Source: Oxyruncus cristatus (taxonomy: Eukaryota > Chordata > Aves > Passeriformes > Cotingidae). Taken from it: DNA of 64,000 bases. Positions 45,201 through 58,374 of this stretch are shown here, piece after piece; position 1 is the stretch's first letter, and each line of letters begins with the position of its first letter. The stretch lies in assembly GCA_013399855.1 (NCBI GenBank), contig VXAY01001956.1, positions 108,880 through 172,879 on the forward strand, read 5' to 3'. A program made the translations under genes and the position numbers. The notes below the pieces were generated by a model. That model was not told where the DNA came from and searched no databases. It was given only the letters and a program-made list of their open reading frames with translations.

Positions 45201-48200
45201 GTAGTCAAGCATTTAGAAGTTAGGAAATATAAGAGTGAAGAAGAATCTTCTGTATCTGAAGAAACTTTTTTTCTCCCTCTTCCTGTGTAAGTATTACGGT
45301 ATAGTCCATAATTATGTGAAAATATGCTTTTTTTTACCACAGGAGTACATCTTTTTTAATCCAAAGAACACCTCTTTCTCTTCGAATTGTTCTACCTCAT
45401 CCACCTGTGCCACAGACATCTGTAATATTAATTACCATCTCCTCTGGCCAAGTTTTTTAGGCAAACAAATCTTATGTTAAGCTATGACTTGTCCCCCAGA
45501 CCCCACTGGAATTTCTGAACCCACTGGGTGGTTTCAACCAAATACAATGGAAAAGTAGAGGTTTTAAAGAAGGAAATCTTACCCAAGTTTCAGGACGATG
45601 AGGGAAAAAGGAAACCCTTAGCAATGCTTCCATCAAAGTAAAGGCTGCTCTGCTGCCCGTATTCAGGTGCTCAGACCTGGGACCCTGCAATTCAGGAAGT
45701 CTTTGCCTGTCCTGCTGCACCAGAGCCATCCACATACCTGCTGCAGCCCTCACTTGACCTCTCTTTCCAAAGCATGTACTTTTTTTTTTTGAATTTTAAA
45801 AATGCTCTGAGTGTGTTACCCTATAGCCTGGGTTGATGGAGATTGCACTCTAAGACCTATATCCAAAAATCTAGTTTTACTCTTTTCCTCGCGGTACTCC
45901 CATTGCCCCCAGTCTCTTGCTGTTGTCTGGTTGATCTTGTTTGAACCCTATAGTTCTCCCTCACCTTGCACACTCAGTTTGTCATAAACTCCTCCTCTCA
46001 AGCTGAATGTTTGGGCTGTGCTATTTAGGCTTGCAGCCCAGAAATATGCGGTGAAAATTCTACACACCAGGCATGTCAGGGCAATTTCAGTATTAGGTGA
46101 TAAATTTCCCCTTCTTTCTGTGCACACAAGTCACCCCTCAATCAGTGTTTCCAATAACTGCTCAATCTCTGATATCCTTCAGAGTAGCCAAGATGGAGCT
46201 GGGTCACAGATCACAGCAATAATACCTGTCAGGAAAAAAAAAAAAAAAGATGTAAAAAAATCAGCGCACTACCTGAAGGTTCATCAGCCATCTCTGCCAA
46301 ACATGGATCTCGGACAACACACTTTAATTTTGCTAAAGGCAAATACAGATACAGATGTTTGCACATTGGCAGGAAATTGACTAAATCCCACTGTTCTTTT
46401 TATTCACTCTGCTTCCATTTTCTCTCATAAGACAGAAGTGTAACAGTGAATGGTGGATAACCTCTGGTATATTCATAGTTGCCATGCTATACATATATAC
46501 ACATTATCACATTGATTTTCCTGTATGTGCCTTTACTGTCACTCCTCGTTGCTGCAAATGATTAAATGAAGTAGCTGGCAATGAAAAACTATGAAACCTT
46601 TTAGTTTGGCTCTATTTGTAACACGCTGCAGCTAATCTGCTTGTGTCCATGATATCTAACCCATCTACTAAGAATTACCATGTCCCCGTTCTGTAAACGT
46701 CCCAGTGTTAATTGTCTCATAGAGAGCAATCATCTTTATTCTCTCTCTCTTGCTTTTTCAAGTCCAGAGTTGATGACTCGCTTTGTACCCATATGCACTT
46801 GGTGACAACACTCTGCCTTAGCAGAAAATGACTATTGAAGGACTGCTGTGAGACTGGACATCAGTCTAGGGAAGAAACTTCATAGAAACTGCAGTACCAA
46901 CGGGAAATGTACAGCAAAAAACCTCACCAACTTAAACTCTGAAGGACAAGTATATGCCTCATAATCATCCTAAGATGTTTTGCTTGAGTTCCAGTAGGCC
47001 AACATTGAAATAGGACATTTTTTTATCTTAAATGAGTCAAATACTGGTGACACTGAAATTAGTGGCAAAATTCTCACTTAGTCTGATAAAACATGAACAT
47101 TATCTAAGAAGTTTACATTAGAAAGTACGAGTGTTAAATCATTTAAATCACAATATCTGCATTCTTCATGCCTTATGCTAATGAAATGATACAATAAATT
47201 GTTAAAATGAAGCTTTAAATAGTTTGTCATTCTATGACTTCAGATTTCTTTCATAACATCAAAGCAATAAAATAATAAATAAATATTGCCTATAATTCCA
47301 CAAATCTAAGGAAAATCTTACATTTGACAAAATTTTAACTTTTTATACAATTTTTTTCTGAAATGTTATTATTTCTTGCAGCACAAAGTCTGTTGCCTGG
47401 TCTTTGGAAGTTGCTTCAACAGCAACTGGGTGGAAAGAACAAAACTGCTGAAGACTATACCCTGCTAAGAGTGGCTGTGAAAGTGTATCTTTGACATCTC
47501 TTCCTCTCCTTACAGTACTGGTACCACTGCTATGTATTGTTATGAATACCTTTAGCACTGTTGCAGTGCAGTATAGACCCAGGGCATTGGGACAGTGGAA
47601 AAGATAAAGAGCTTTTGGGATGAGTCATATGTAGGGGAACAGAGCTGGGGAAGGAACGACAAGGACAGAGAGAAAAGACTAGTGGCAGAGTACTCTGAGG
47701 GTGGCAATGCAAAGAACAAGGCTATTAATAACAAGAAACACATGTAGGGTGTGGGCTGGAAGATGGCAGATCCCAGCATCCCAATCAGCAAGCTCATCCT
47801 ACTGCTCCCTCAAAGCCTCCTTCCTTATCCAAAGGGTGCAGAGCCAAGCTACCATCCCACTTATGTTCTTTCTTTGCAGAACTACCTGTAAAGACAGACT
47901 TCCACAGGAAACACAAGCCATTTTATTGCTTCTCCCCTTGTACGTGCATGGAGCCTTTTTTTCTAGGACCCAGTATTGGTAGAGAGCTTCTGCAGCTGGA
48001 AATCGGTGTTGCAGGAAGAGCATCAATTGGTGGGACAGCTCTTCGTGCTCAGTGCTTGCACTCCTATCACCTGAAAGGGAAGTCATAGATGACAGAGGGC
48101 TGCAGTGAGGAAGTTCAGGAAGGACTAACTTGTTCTCCTGAAATATATTTTGGAGGTGCTCCTGAAATGGCAGAAATGTATGTGTTAACAGAAGTTTTCC

Positions 48201-51002
48201 AGAGTAATTGGAGCCTAAAGTAGACGACGGGAGTCTTGTTTATCGCATTTGAACATCAGGTTCTACTGTGAGTCCATTAACCTGAAGAGTTAGACTGACG
48301 TTCAACTAGTCTCAGGAAATTTCTTCAGTCATCATCTCTGAAACAGTCCTGAGAAACAGAGGGCACTTTTAAATTCCAGGCAAACTTTCATCTGATTCAC
48401 TTAGGAGGGCCAAACTAATTTGACAAACCCCTGAGTCACATACCCAAAACCAGAAGTTTAACCCACACAGCATTAGATTAAAAACACACCAGTGTAAAAT
48501 TTTAATGCTCACTCTGTCTTGGTTTTTGAAGTTTTTTCCTCCCACATGTCTGCTAGAATTCTCAGACAAACATATTGAATCTGGACTCACTCCTACCTTC
48601 ACTGTAGTCCTTTCTCCACACTGTTCAGGTGTATTCTGCTCCCATCCACACACTGCATCACTTCTGCTGTGCTTCTTGTCAGCCCCCACATCCAGACACC
48701 CTCTACATCAAGTTTGTCCTGGTCTTACCTCTAAATTTTCTAATACTAGAGGTGAAAGTATTGGCAGATTCCCCATTTGCTTCCAAGGCCTGATGTTGAG
48801 GAGTGAAAGGGAGCAGTGAAAGGAACTTGATGATTTTTCACAAGAGAAATCAAGCAGAATAACAGTGGTGATCTCTTGAGGTGTTAGACAATCTCTCCCT
48901 CCAAATTTTTGGTGTATTCCTTGGGAAAATGATGACAGCTATTACTTTTGAGCCATAGCTCTGTTCCAGACACAGCAAGAGACTGGACAAGTCAGTAATA
49001 AGTAGAGTGGTTGAGCAGTAAAACTCATAATCAAACCCTAAGATAATCACAGCCACATTAAAAATTACAATTGAGAGGAACAACTAAGAAACCTAAGAAG
49101 CTACTTGCAAAAGAAAGATAACCAGCAGACTTTGTGCTTGGCTCCATAGAAATGTTGTCTTGGTATATTTTGAGGCCTGGGGCTCATAAAAGCTATTTTG
49201 TGTTCATCACTTCTGTCCTGTTCTCTTTAGGACTGCTGTCCAGCTCGGAGACAACCCTCAGCACAAAGCAGTCAGACTGAAAATAAGACACAGTCGTGTT
49301 ACTCAAACTAAGCAATCATTGTGTAATATTGCCAACACAGTCACGCAACCATTAGAGTTTTTCTGGTTTCCCAGTGTTTTACCTGTCTGCAGCTGATGTA
49401 GAAGGAAACCACTCATAAATGATTGAAATCCCTCCTGAGGACAGTATTTGCCACCACGTATAAAACTGCTAAAATAACTCACTCTTTGTACCACCCAAGA
49501 ATTAAGCTAATGCCCCTCTTAAGTGTCTCTGAAACTCAGAGCTGTTGCACACAAAGAAAATAATCTACGTTCACAGTGCCCACAGAACATTAATCCAATC
49601 TACTATTTCCAAGGTAAGAAATTAAGCCCTTTTAGTCACAATTTAGAGTATAATTCAAACTGTAATAATCCTAACTTTTAAATAGCATTAAAACTATGTA
49701 GCATTTTAACTAAAAGTGATCCTTATCATGTTTATGTTTTTCTTTTTGTAATATAGATGACTGTAACAGTGAGAAATCAGCAGTATCATGGCTCATCTAA
49801 ATACTAAACAAAGATGTAAATATTCAGTACGAAGTGCATGGAATTAGTAATAGCATTAGCAGTAATGGGACTTGCACAGCTATTTCTCCACATAGTTAGC
49901 TGAACATGTATTCTAAAGTACTTATCAAGAAAACCAAACTTTCAACTACATTTTAAACTAAAATAGGCTTTAGAGGCTTTCTTTCTCTGAAACAAAATGC
50001 TAAAGTAGGTTTATTTCTATGAGACTGAACTTCAGGACTTCATAGTGTTACTGTGATACTAAAAGTAAATAAAACAAGATTCAACCATTATTTATTTATA
50101 AAAACAATCCTCACTATGGAATAAAGTCTCTTTGGATCATGTATATCTGTTTATGCAGCATTTCTACTCTATGGCTACTGAACTTGAGCACTTCACAGTT
50201 TTAGTGCATACCTGACATTAATGATAAAATGAAAAAGTCTACCTGACTTGACAACTGAGTTGACAAACCCCTCAGCTTTGCATCTTTGGTGCTAGACCAA
50301 TCAATTTTCTTTTTCAGGAAGTGCTGATGAAAGTCTCTGCAGTAAAAATGTCTAGCAGGGAAGAAAGAAACAAGTTTGAAGCGTGAACTTAAGCCATTTG
50401 TCTTATACCAGTATCCCCCCTCATGGCTTAGATATATTTATGACCTACAAGGAAGAAGGAGACAGCAAAGGAGTCAATTCCAAGTGACTATCTTCTCATT
50501 TCACATCTCTTGGAGAAAAGGGTCTGACTTCTGCCAGAAGCAACTTACACTTTTCAAGATAATGCCAGCAAGCATCACTGTAAAGATCCAGGTCATGAGG
50601 GCCTCCCTACCTACAAAGACATTGATGGATACTTGAAAACGTGTAAGACAGAAAGAATCAAAGCAGCACAGGACAATAGAAGGTTCTGATATGAGAAAGT
50701 ACATTTTATGACTTACTAAGATAATGTTTCAGTTACATTTAAGATTGTACACCACTTGCCACGTATTAGAAATGACAGATACTTTCTAGCAACAGATGTT
50801 GAACTGTATTTCAGCTATTCCTGCTCTTCCTTTCTAACTCACCCTGATTTTCTTGTGAGTGAAAGTATTTCTCTGTACAACTGCTTTATTTATTATGTTG
50901 CCTTCAATCATTTTCACTGCAACTGTATGGCCCATTCATAAGCTAAGGAACCAACCATTTTGTTGGCCATTACCACATAAAGCAAGATTTTGAGGTTAGA
51001 GC

Positions 51003-51082
51003 GAAAAAAACCCCAAACCAAAAAAACAAACCAAAAAAACCCTAACCAACCAACCGAAAAAAAAAAAAAACCCAACCCAAAA
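51003..51082. repeat. A/C-rich low-complexity tract
   Basis: Irregular AAAAAACC, CCAAAC and CCAACC units over about 80 bases, ending in a 14-base A run. It is probably a degenerate (CCAAA)n-type simple repeat. Confidence 0.8.
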
Positions 51083-51596
51083 AATCAGAAATGGAAAAGG
51101 CAACAAGGATGATCAAAGTTGTCAAGTAAATTGACCACAAGGAGTGGTTAAGACTAAGAAAAGGCAATGCAGAGAAGAAATAAGGTTAACAGAGCAATGA
51201 GTAGCATGGGGAAGTTGGACAGCAATGAGCTGTCAGAAGGGCCAGGCTCTTTGTGCAGACAGCAGCAGACCTGTGAAAACCATTGCCTAGGGACTTTTTG
51301 CTCAAAAGAGCCTTACTTTCTGTGGGAGACTGGGTGAGCATTTGAAAGAGAGATCCACTGAGAAAACAAACCAAATCTGGTTTAGGAAACCCCCAGTACA
51401 GAACAAGGTAAAGGCTGAGAGAACATGAAGGAGGAACTAGCACATGTGGTTGCCCAGTTCTTACTCTGTCCTCACTGTCTCTTGTGGTCACTGCTGGACA
51501 CAATCGAAAGCTACATGGCATGCAAGGCCTTTGAACCAGCGGTGTCATTAATAGGTCATTACATAGACAGCTGAAATCATGATTAATGTGATGTTA

Positions 51597-51866
51597 GCGT
51601 AATGGCCTTAAACTGAAAGAGGGTAGGTTTAGGTTAGATATTAGGAAGAAATTCTTTACTATGAAGGTGGTGAGGCACTGGAACAGGTTGCCCAGAGAGG
51701 TTGCAGATGCCTCATCCCTGGTAGTGTTCATGACCATGGTGGATGGAGCTCTGAGCAACCTGGTCTAGTGAAAGGTTCCCTGCCCATGGCAGCAGGGTCT
51801 GGAACTGCATGATCTACATGATCTTTAAGTTCCCTTCCAGCCCAAACCATTCTATGATTCTATATT
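51597..51866 (+). mobile_element. CR1 LINE 3' UTR fragment
   Basis: It starts CTTAAACTGAAAGAGGGTAGG, continues AGGCACTGGAACAGGTTGCCC, and ends CCATTCTATGATTCTATAT. This is the typical short CR1 tail, strongly 5'-truncated and without coding sequence. Confidence 0.92.
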
Positions 51867-54800
51867 CAATGATTATACTATAATTCCATGTATGCCTTAG
51901 AGTATGACATGGATTTTAAATCATAAAGAGTCTTCTAAACTTTTCATATCCAGAAAAACAATATCCAATAAATATTCCATAATCCAAACTAGGCACGCTA
52001 GAGATATTGTCTATTCACCTCTCAGCACCAGGAACTTCTTTGGCAGAGCCAAACAACGTCTTTCTTGTCATCCCATAAGGGGGAAGAGAGAAAGCAGAGA
52101 CAACTTAAAAACCTTAAAGGCAGAGATATAACATCAAGTCAGTGGAAAAGAACCCCAAATGAATGTGACTATTCTAAATTTGAATTTGTTTCTAAAATTC
52201 CCTGAAGATTTTATTGAACAAGCTGTTGCTCACGATCTGCATGTGTTAGAGAGACGGTAGAATCAGAATCACCTTCCTAACTAAACAAGAAAAATAAAAA
52301 ATGGTTTTAAAAACATCTTAATATAAACTGATTATGAATACAAGCCGATGATATTACACCTCTGATCTGCAATTAAAAGACATTCTGAATCCTTCTTTCA
52401 AGGCTGAATGATTTCACAAAAGGAATGTTTACTGGTAAGCATGGTGGCTGAACTGGATGAATAAATGTTTGTTCAGTTGATTTGCCATAGTCTATTTTTC
52501 CCCCCTGGAATACAGTTTGTCTTTTCTTGTCTCAAGAAGCACTGGAACCTGGACAAAAAATGAAATCCTCACCCTGCTAATTTTGATGGAAATTTTATCA
52601 CTGATTTGAATGGCACTAAGATTTGATACAGAATTTCCAAGGCCTTGTTTATACCAAAAAAAGAAAAAAAAAAAAAACAAAAAACAAAACAAAAAAAAAA
52701 AAACAAAAAAAAAAAACAAAAAAAAAATGGACCAACTTCCTTTGGTTTGGAAAACTGCCTTGTTTGGAAACTCTTTTTTAATTGGAGCAACTTGTCAGGA
52801 TTTAGCTTAAGATGATGCCAGTGCAAGTCAGTCTTAGAACACAAGACAAATGTGCACAAAAGGCAGTACCAGTAAAAGTTTTTTAACTGAGGTAGCTCAA
52901 CTTTCTTCTGAAGTAAAACTGCTCAGTTGACCTTATATACAAACCTGAGAATATTGGATACACTGTTGCTACAGCACATACTGATCAGTAGTTTTGAGTG
53001 GGAAAAATCCTCTTCAACTCCAGTGGGAACAAAAAGACATTGGGAAAAAACCCCTATGGATCTTGATGAAATTCTAGTCATGGGTAAGTTTCCAGGTAGG
53101 ACCACAATCCTGGAAACACTTGGTTTTATGTTTTGCCTCCTTCAGTTATGCCAGCAGTGGACAGCTAAGGCTCCCTCGGAAAAGTGCCACAGGTGCACAT
53201 TCCCTGAGTGCTGGCAACATGAGCTCCCACCTGCTAGTGATGCTTGTTTCACCCTGCTCTAGTCATTTGGGAAATCCTACCGTGGTCCAGGTGCTGTAGA
53301 CAGTTTCTGTACCTACCATCCTCTCTGTACAGTCTTTCCTCTGTGACTGCCACAGGGGTAGATCAATGGCAGGTACTGTAAACCATTCCTGCATCAAGGT
53401 CACAGTGTGAGACTTGTAAATGTGCTGGAAAAGACCCAAATAACCAGTGCAACCAGTGAGGAAGCATTTCTCTTAAAATAGAACCTGCTTTGCCCTAATT
53501 ACTTTCTCTTCTACTTTTACACCCTATTCAGTATTAGTGGTACTGTGAATATGTTGAATGTATAATATGCCTCTTTTGTTTCATTCCCACTTGGGAGCCC
53601 TGCTTTCTGTAATACTATACAAATGGTCCTCATCCAAATCTGAGCTGTTTTTGTCACAAATTACACTAAAAGGGCTTTGGATCACAATTCTAGAAACAGT
53701 CAAAAACTACAGCGCAACTTTTGCCAACAGTAGCAAACAGTTTCACCCAAAACCAACCCCCAGTATTTTGCTTACACCAAGAATACAGTTTCAAAAAATG
53801 CTGACACATATTCCAGAGAACACCCTTCAGTCAAGAATTACTGAAAGAGTTTGATTTTTTTTTTTTTCAGGGATGTGTGTTAGAAGAGGATCTCATTTCA
53901 AACAACCTTGTGCTCCCGAAAGATTGTGAGAGAGAGCACTGCTCACCGCAACACAGTAATGGCTGTTTTCCATGACACAGTGGAAACTTTATTACTTGTT
54001 CTTGCCAGCAGAAGCCTTTTGACAGTGAATCAGTGTATCTGTAATAATAAAGCATTGAAAAAGGCAACAGAATTTTGAAATGCTCTACTGGAAAAAGATC
54101 TGGCTCCCAGATCTCTGGGAACATAATGTAAGCATCTTGGAAGTTCTATGTCTGTTGAGCAACACTCACTGAAATATACCCAGCATGAGTTATCTGAGAG
54201 TCTGTGTGCAGGGAAAGACTGATGAGAATAGATCTGAGTATGTTAAATCAATTGCACATCTGGATCATGGTTCTGAATCCATGTATCAGAAAACTATAAA
54301 TGATCTCTTGTAAAAAAAGAAACTTCTGCAAGCTCTTCCTTAGTCAGATATATAACAGCTCTGTGCCTTCCTAGGATTCTCCATGATTTTCTTCTATACT
54401 ATTTATTGGTAATACAGAACAGTTTCTATGATAACTGTATAGGAAGGCACATGGTCATCAGATCTGTAAAAGAACACTCAAAGTTGATTGCAGATTTGCA
54501 GCACAAGCCTGATTCTGTCTGTAACTCGGGAGGTCCAACTCCATTTACATATTTTATTTTTTTTCTGAGATATCTTTTGCCATCAGAGGTAGTATTTTCC
54601 CAGACCTGAAGGTGGAACTCTTGTTCCTTTGATGATCTTTACATGAGTGACATTGCATTTTGCATTGTCATTTTTTCCTTGAGGAGATTTGGACTTCTCT
54701 GAAGTCACTGCTCGGTTGTCTGGATGATCACAATAGGACTGGTGGCAGAACTGGACAGTTAGGCATGAACGTCATGTTCACAAGGAAACGTGCCAGAAGC

Positions 54801-56734
54801 TCTTCAGATATTGCCTATTAGAACTCATAAAAAAATCTTTCCTTTTGGAAAATATCATTGTGATCCTATTCCTTCTTTTGCTGCTACATAAGTAGCCTTC
54901 TTGGTCTTTTTCTGGAGTCACCAAGTTTCAAGGAAAGGAAAAAATCAGTATAACCTTGTGGTCATACAAACTCCATACTGGACTGCACAGAATCTCTGCC
55001 AATGTATTCTGATTGTATGCTTGAGCTACAGTGCATCTTTGAAAAAATCCCTATTTTTTTTCTGAAAACTTTATACTGTTTCAAAACAGATTCACAGGCA
55101 ATATAATCCTATAGCCAGTGAAGATATGCCATATTTCTAGTCTCATTTTTATTTTAGTTTTGCTTTCAGGATTTTGTAATTTTCTGAAAACCAACACTTC
55201 TACTCTTCAAACATCTCTAACCCAGACAAGTACTACTATGCTTATTACAAAGGTATCCCTTCACCTGCATTGGATTAAGATTTTAGAGTATCTCATGTTA
55301 ATGCAAATTTCCCACATCTTTCATAACTTTCTTCCGGACTCTTTTCAACATTAAACATCCCTTTGAACTGTCAATGCTGAAACCAAATGCATTATTTTGA
55401 TAATGGTTTCATGAGGTCTATAAAAAGGGGGGAATATCCATTCCAATTGTATTTCATGTTCCTCTGGTTTTGCTTCAGAGTATTAGTTACCAAAAGCTTT
55501 GCTCTGAGAGCTCACGTTCAACTGCTTATATCCAGGTCCTCTTTAGCACTATCTCATGCCGGTCATTTTCCCTCAGATTCCAGATATGCCTTTGAAGCTT
55601 TATTTGAATGTACGTTCAATTTGACCGGCTTCAGAGGAGTATTTTTGCAAGTGAGAAGAGTTTACAAAGTAATTCAAAGAAGTTTATCTAAGTGAACGGC
55701 CCTTACCTTTATTTACAACAGCAAAGTAGTCATCTGTTATTTTTGTCTGGGTGATTTCTCACAGCACCAGGCCAAGAATAACACCAAAACAACCTTATGA
55801 CAAATCTTCACTTACAATTACTCCTCTTGAGAACTGTCACCTGAATCACTTATTATGAACTACACAGAATTTGCATTCCACATTGTATTTGTGAGAATAG
55901 CCTACTGCTCTACCTCATATGGAAGCTATTACATCAACATTACCACCTTTATCAGCCAAACTTAAATTCCAATGTTTTTAATCAAACCTTTTCATAAAAA
56001 AACCCTGGCATTTAGTTATTGGCACTTAATTGACTGTATCCCAGGTCAGCACTTCCATGTTTCTGTTCCATATCTATGTCAAACCATCAATGCTAGGCTA
56101 GCCTATGTCATCCTCTTTAGTCTTTTTAAATATATGTTCAGTGTAACATATTTTTATAGTACTCTGGCATTCCTTAGTACTCCATTGCCATTCCAGAAGC
56201 TGTACTGCGAATAACAGAACTAATGAAGGCATGGAATACTGTGGACTTGGATCCTTCAGCCCCTTAATAGCCTTAATTACAATAAATAAAATTAATTCTC
56301 CATTAGTCCTATGAAAATTCCATCTAGCAGTTTGGAACCAAGCGGATGGCTAATATATGCACACTGACTGTCCGGCTGTCTGCTGCTAACAATCATGTGT
56401 AAAAGCTGAGCTTTTCGCTTGCTATTGTTTGGCTGAGGAAACAAATTTAGGTTTGTTTCCTCAGTGACATATCAATTTCCACAAAACTTAAAGGACTGTA
56501 ATGACTTTCTCCAAATTAGATTGGAACTGGCCAAAAGGGCATGGAATGACAGATGAACAGATCACACAAGTCTTGTTCAGAACATCAAAATCAACGTACA
56601 TCGGAGACCTTCTGTTTGTTTTAGTAATGCTTCTGAGTTTAGTTAAAAAATGGTGTAATAGTGACATAACATATCTGCTCTACAGATATTGTCAGGTAGC
56701 CAGACAGTTTTACACTTCTATTCAGGGGTGATAA
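51867..56734. other. Intergenic DNA with simple repeats and a hairpin-rich patch
   Basis: No gene recognised. It contains an A-rich AAAAC tract at 52,656-52,728, an ERR/SF-1 type half-site TCAAGGTCA at 53,394-53,402, and perfect hairpins at 56,401-56,415 and 56,433-56,464. Confidence 0.6.
52656..52728. repeat. Poly-A/AAAAC simple repeat
   Basis: Runs of A interrupted by single C or G bases. Lysine- or phenylalanine-rich open frames over it are artefacts. Confidence 0.9.
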
Positions 56735-56919
56735 AATGATCAGAAGTGACACCAGGCTGCCCTTGGAGGTTCTGCTCTACCTGTCGCAGAGGTGCGGGCA
56801 TTCCCACTGGGAGCAGGCGCTCTGCCAGCCAGGAGCTGCGGTGTCGGGGGAGGATCCAGTGGTCGGTGTCAGACACAAACAGGTTACGCTTATTTTGAAT
56901 TTTTTTCTCAAAACATGCC

Positions 56920-57170
56920 GAGGGAATGGCCTAAGGCTGTATCAGGGGAGGTTTAGGTTGGATATTGGGAAAAGGTTCTTCACCCAGAGCGTGGCTGGAC
57001 ACTGGAACAGGCTCCCCAGGGAAGTGGTCACAGCACCAAGCCTGAGAGAGTTCAAAAAGCATTTGGACAACGCTCTCAAGCACACGGTGTGACTCTTGGG
57101 GATGTCCTGTGCAGGGCCAGGAGTTGGACTTGATGATCCTTGTGGGTCCCTTTCACCTGACAGTATTTTA
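56920..57170 (+). mobile_element. CR1 LINE 3' fragment next to the second CpG island
   Basis: GGCTGTATCAGGGGAGGTTTAG, CACTGGAACAGGCTCCCCAGG and GTTGGACTTGATGATCCTTG are in CR1 3' order, and the encoded [21 protein letters not shown] is the CR1 ORF2 tail. The more GC-rich text upstream to about 56,735 may belong to the same insertion but is not clearly CR1. The terminal octamers are degraded. Confidence 0.85.
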
Positions 57171-57406
57171 CCACTCCACGAAAAGTTCTTAAAATTACGG
57201 CGGGAAACTTTGGCTCTCCTCTAGAAGAATAAATTAAAGTTTTCTGTGCCTCTGAGCCCTCACCCCAGGCTCCCGGCCCTCCCTTCCTGGCCAGGGCAGC
57301 TTCTCTGCCTCTGCCTCCTCCTCCTCCTCCTCCTTGCCCCCTCCTCCTCCCCGGCCCCTTCCGCGACCTGCCGTTCCCGAAGGGAAACAAACATGCGGGC
57401 GGCGGT

Positions 57407-57809
57407 NNNNNNNNNNNNNNNNNNNNNNNNNNNNNNNNNNNNNNNNNNNNNNNNNNNNNNNNNNNNNNNNNNNNNNNNNNNNNNNNNNNNNNNNNNNNNN
57501 NNNNNNNNNNNNNNNNNNNNNNNNNNNNNNNNNNNNNNNNNNNNNNNNNNNNNNNNNNNNNNNNNNNNNNNNNNNNNNNNNNNNNNNNNNNNNNNNNNNN
57601 NNNNNNNNNNNNNNNNNNNNNNNNNNNNNNNNNNNNNNNNNNNNNNNNNNNNNNNNNNNNNNNNNNNNNNNNNNNNNNNNNNNNNNNNNNNNNNNNNNNN
57701 NNNNNNNNNNNNNNNNNNNNNNNNNNNNNNNNNNNNNNNNNNNNNNNNNNNNNNNNNNNNNNNNNNNNNNNNNNNNNNNNNNNNNNNNNNNNNNNNNNNN
57801 NNNNNNNNN
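57407..57809. other. Assembly gap (403 N)
   Basis: Unresolved bases in the middle of the CpG island, between a CTCCTC-rich flank and a GAGCG tandem repeat. Such gaps are typical of GC-rich bird promoters. The true length may differ from the N count, and part of a first exon may be missing. Confidence 0.99.
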
Positions 57810-57831
57810 GAGCGGAGCGGAGCGGAGCGGA
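57810..57831. repeat. (GAGCG)n pentanucleotide repeat at the gap edge
   Basis: At least four GAGCG units directly follow the N run. The repeat probably extends into the gap and may be why assembly failed. Confidence 0.85.
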
Positions 57832-57909
57832 GGGTCGGGTCCCCCCCACGCTGCTCCCGGTCCTGGCCCTTCGGCGAGGCCGCGGCCGCCGCTCACGCCG
57901 GCCTTGCCC

Positions 57910-57942
57910 GGGCTGGGACTGGGACTGGGGCTGGGGCTGGGG
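57910..57942 (+). promoter_or_regulatory. G-quadruplex-prone GGG tract
   Basis: Six G runs of three or four bases are separated by CT or ACT spacers within 33 bases. This meets the usual G3+N1-7 quadruplex pattern on the + strand. It lies in the putative STX17 promoter island. Confidence 0.6.
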
Positions 57943-58374
57943 ACGGCTGGCACAGCCTGGCCCTGCCCGGGGGAGGGCGGGTTCCCCCCGGGTTCCCCCT
58001 CACCGGGGGTCCAGCCCGGCGGAAGGGCCGGGGGTGCCCAGCTGGGGGTGCCCCCGGCAGCGGCTGGGCCCGAGGTCAGGTCATGGGGAGCTGGTCCAGG
58101 ACGGAAAAGGTCACACCAGCTCGGATTGTATCTTATTTTTATTTATTTATTTGGTAGTTTTTTAGGAGTGGGAAGTGCAGTGTGGTGAATTGTTTAGCCC
58201 GGCATTCCCCAGGCTTTTAAAAGCTTAAATCAGACAAAAAAGAAAGCAACTTGGGGAATGCCGAAGTCCACTCAAAGTCTTGATACAAGGCTTAAAGCCT
58301 TATTTTATTCTTATGCTTCTGCTCTCTGCACGCACCCCCGGCCTTTCAGGGGTGTGATGCAGGCAGGATAGGCC

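Larger units (their letters stand above)
37811..51596. other. Long intergenic stretch without genes
   Basis: About 13.8 kb, mostly AT-rich and unique. Open frames over 60 codons are scattered on both strands but show no recognisable domains, splice-supported continuity or codon pattern. Noted inside: a possible degraded repeat at 39,015-39,290, homeodomain-type TAAT motifs at 41,077-41,150, a 9-bp hairpin at 44,444-44,474, and an A/C-rich tract at 51,003-51,082. Confidence 0.6.
57236..58115 (+). promoter_or_regulatory. STX17: Second CpG island, probable STX17 promoter and first exon
   Basis: Sharp change to GC- and CpG-rich sequence with CTCCTC-rich text before, and GGGG-rich text after, an assembly gap. 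In human and other amniotes STX17 (the SNARE syntaxin 17, which acts in autophagosome-lysosome fusion) follows NR4A3 in the same orientation. The assignment therefore rests on conserved gene order only. No STX17 coding exon or clear exon 1 donor was identified. A perfect NBRE (AAAGGTCA) lies at the downstream edge (58,106-58,113). Confidence 0.45.

Noticed and set aside
53394..53402. TCAAGGTCA ERR/SF-1 half-site as a regulatory element
   Set aside because: A single 9-mer in intergenic DNA with no supporting cluster. A similar CAAGGTCA occurs near 40,822 and at 9257, so chance is sufficient.
57076..58188. Several open frames crossing the N gap
   Set aside because: They exist only because N is read as unknown residues. 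No recognisable protein on either side.
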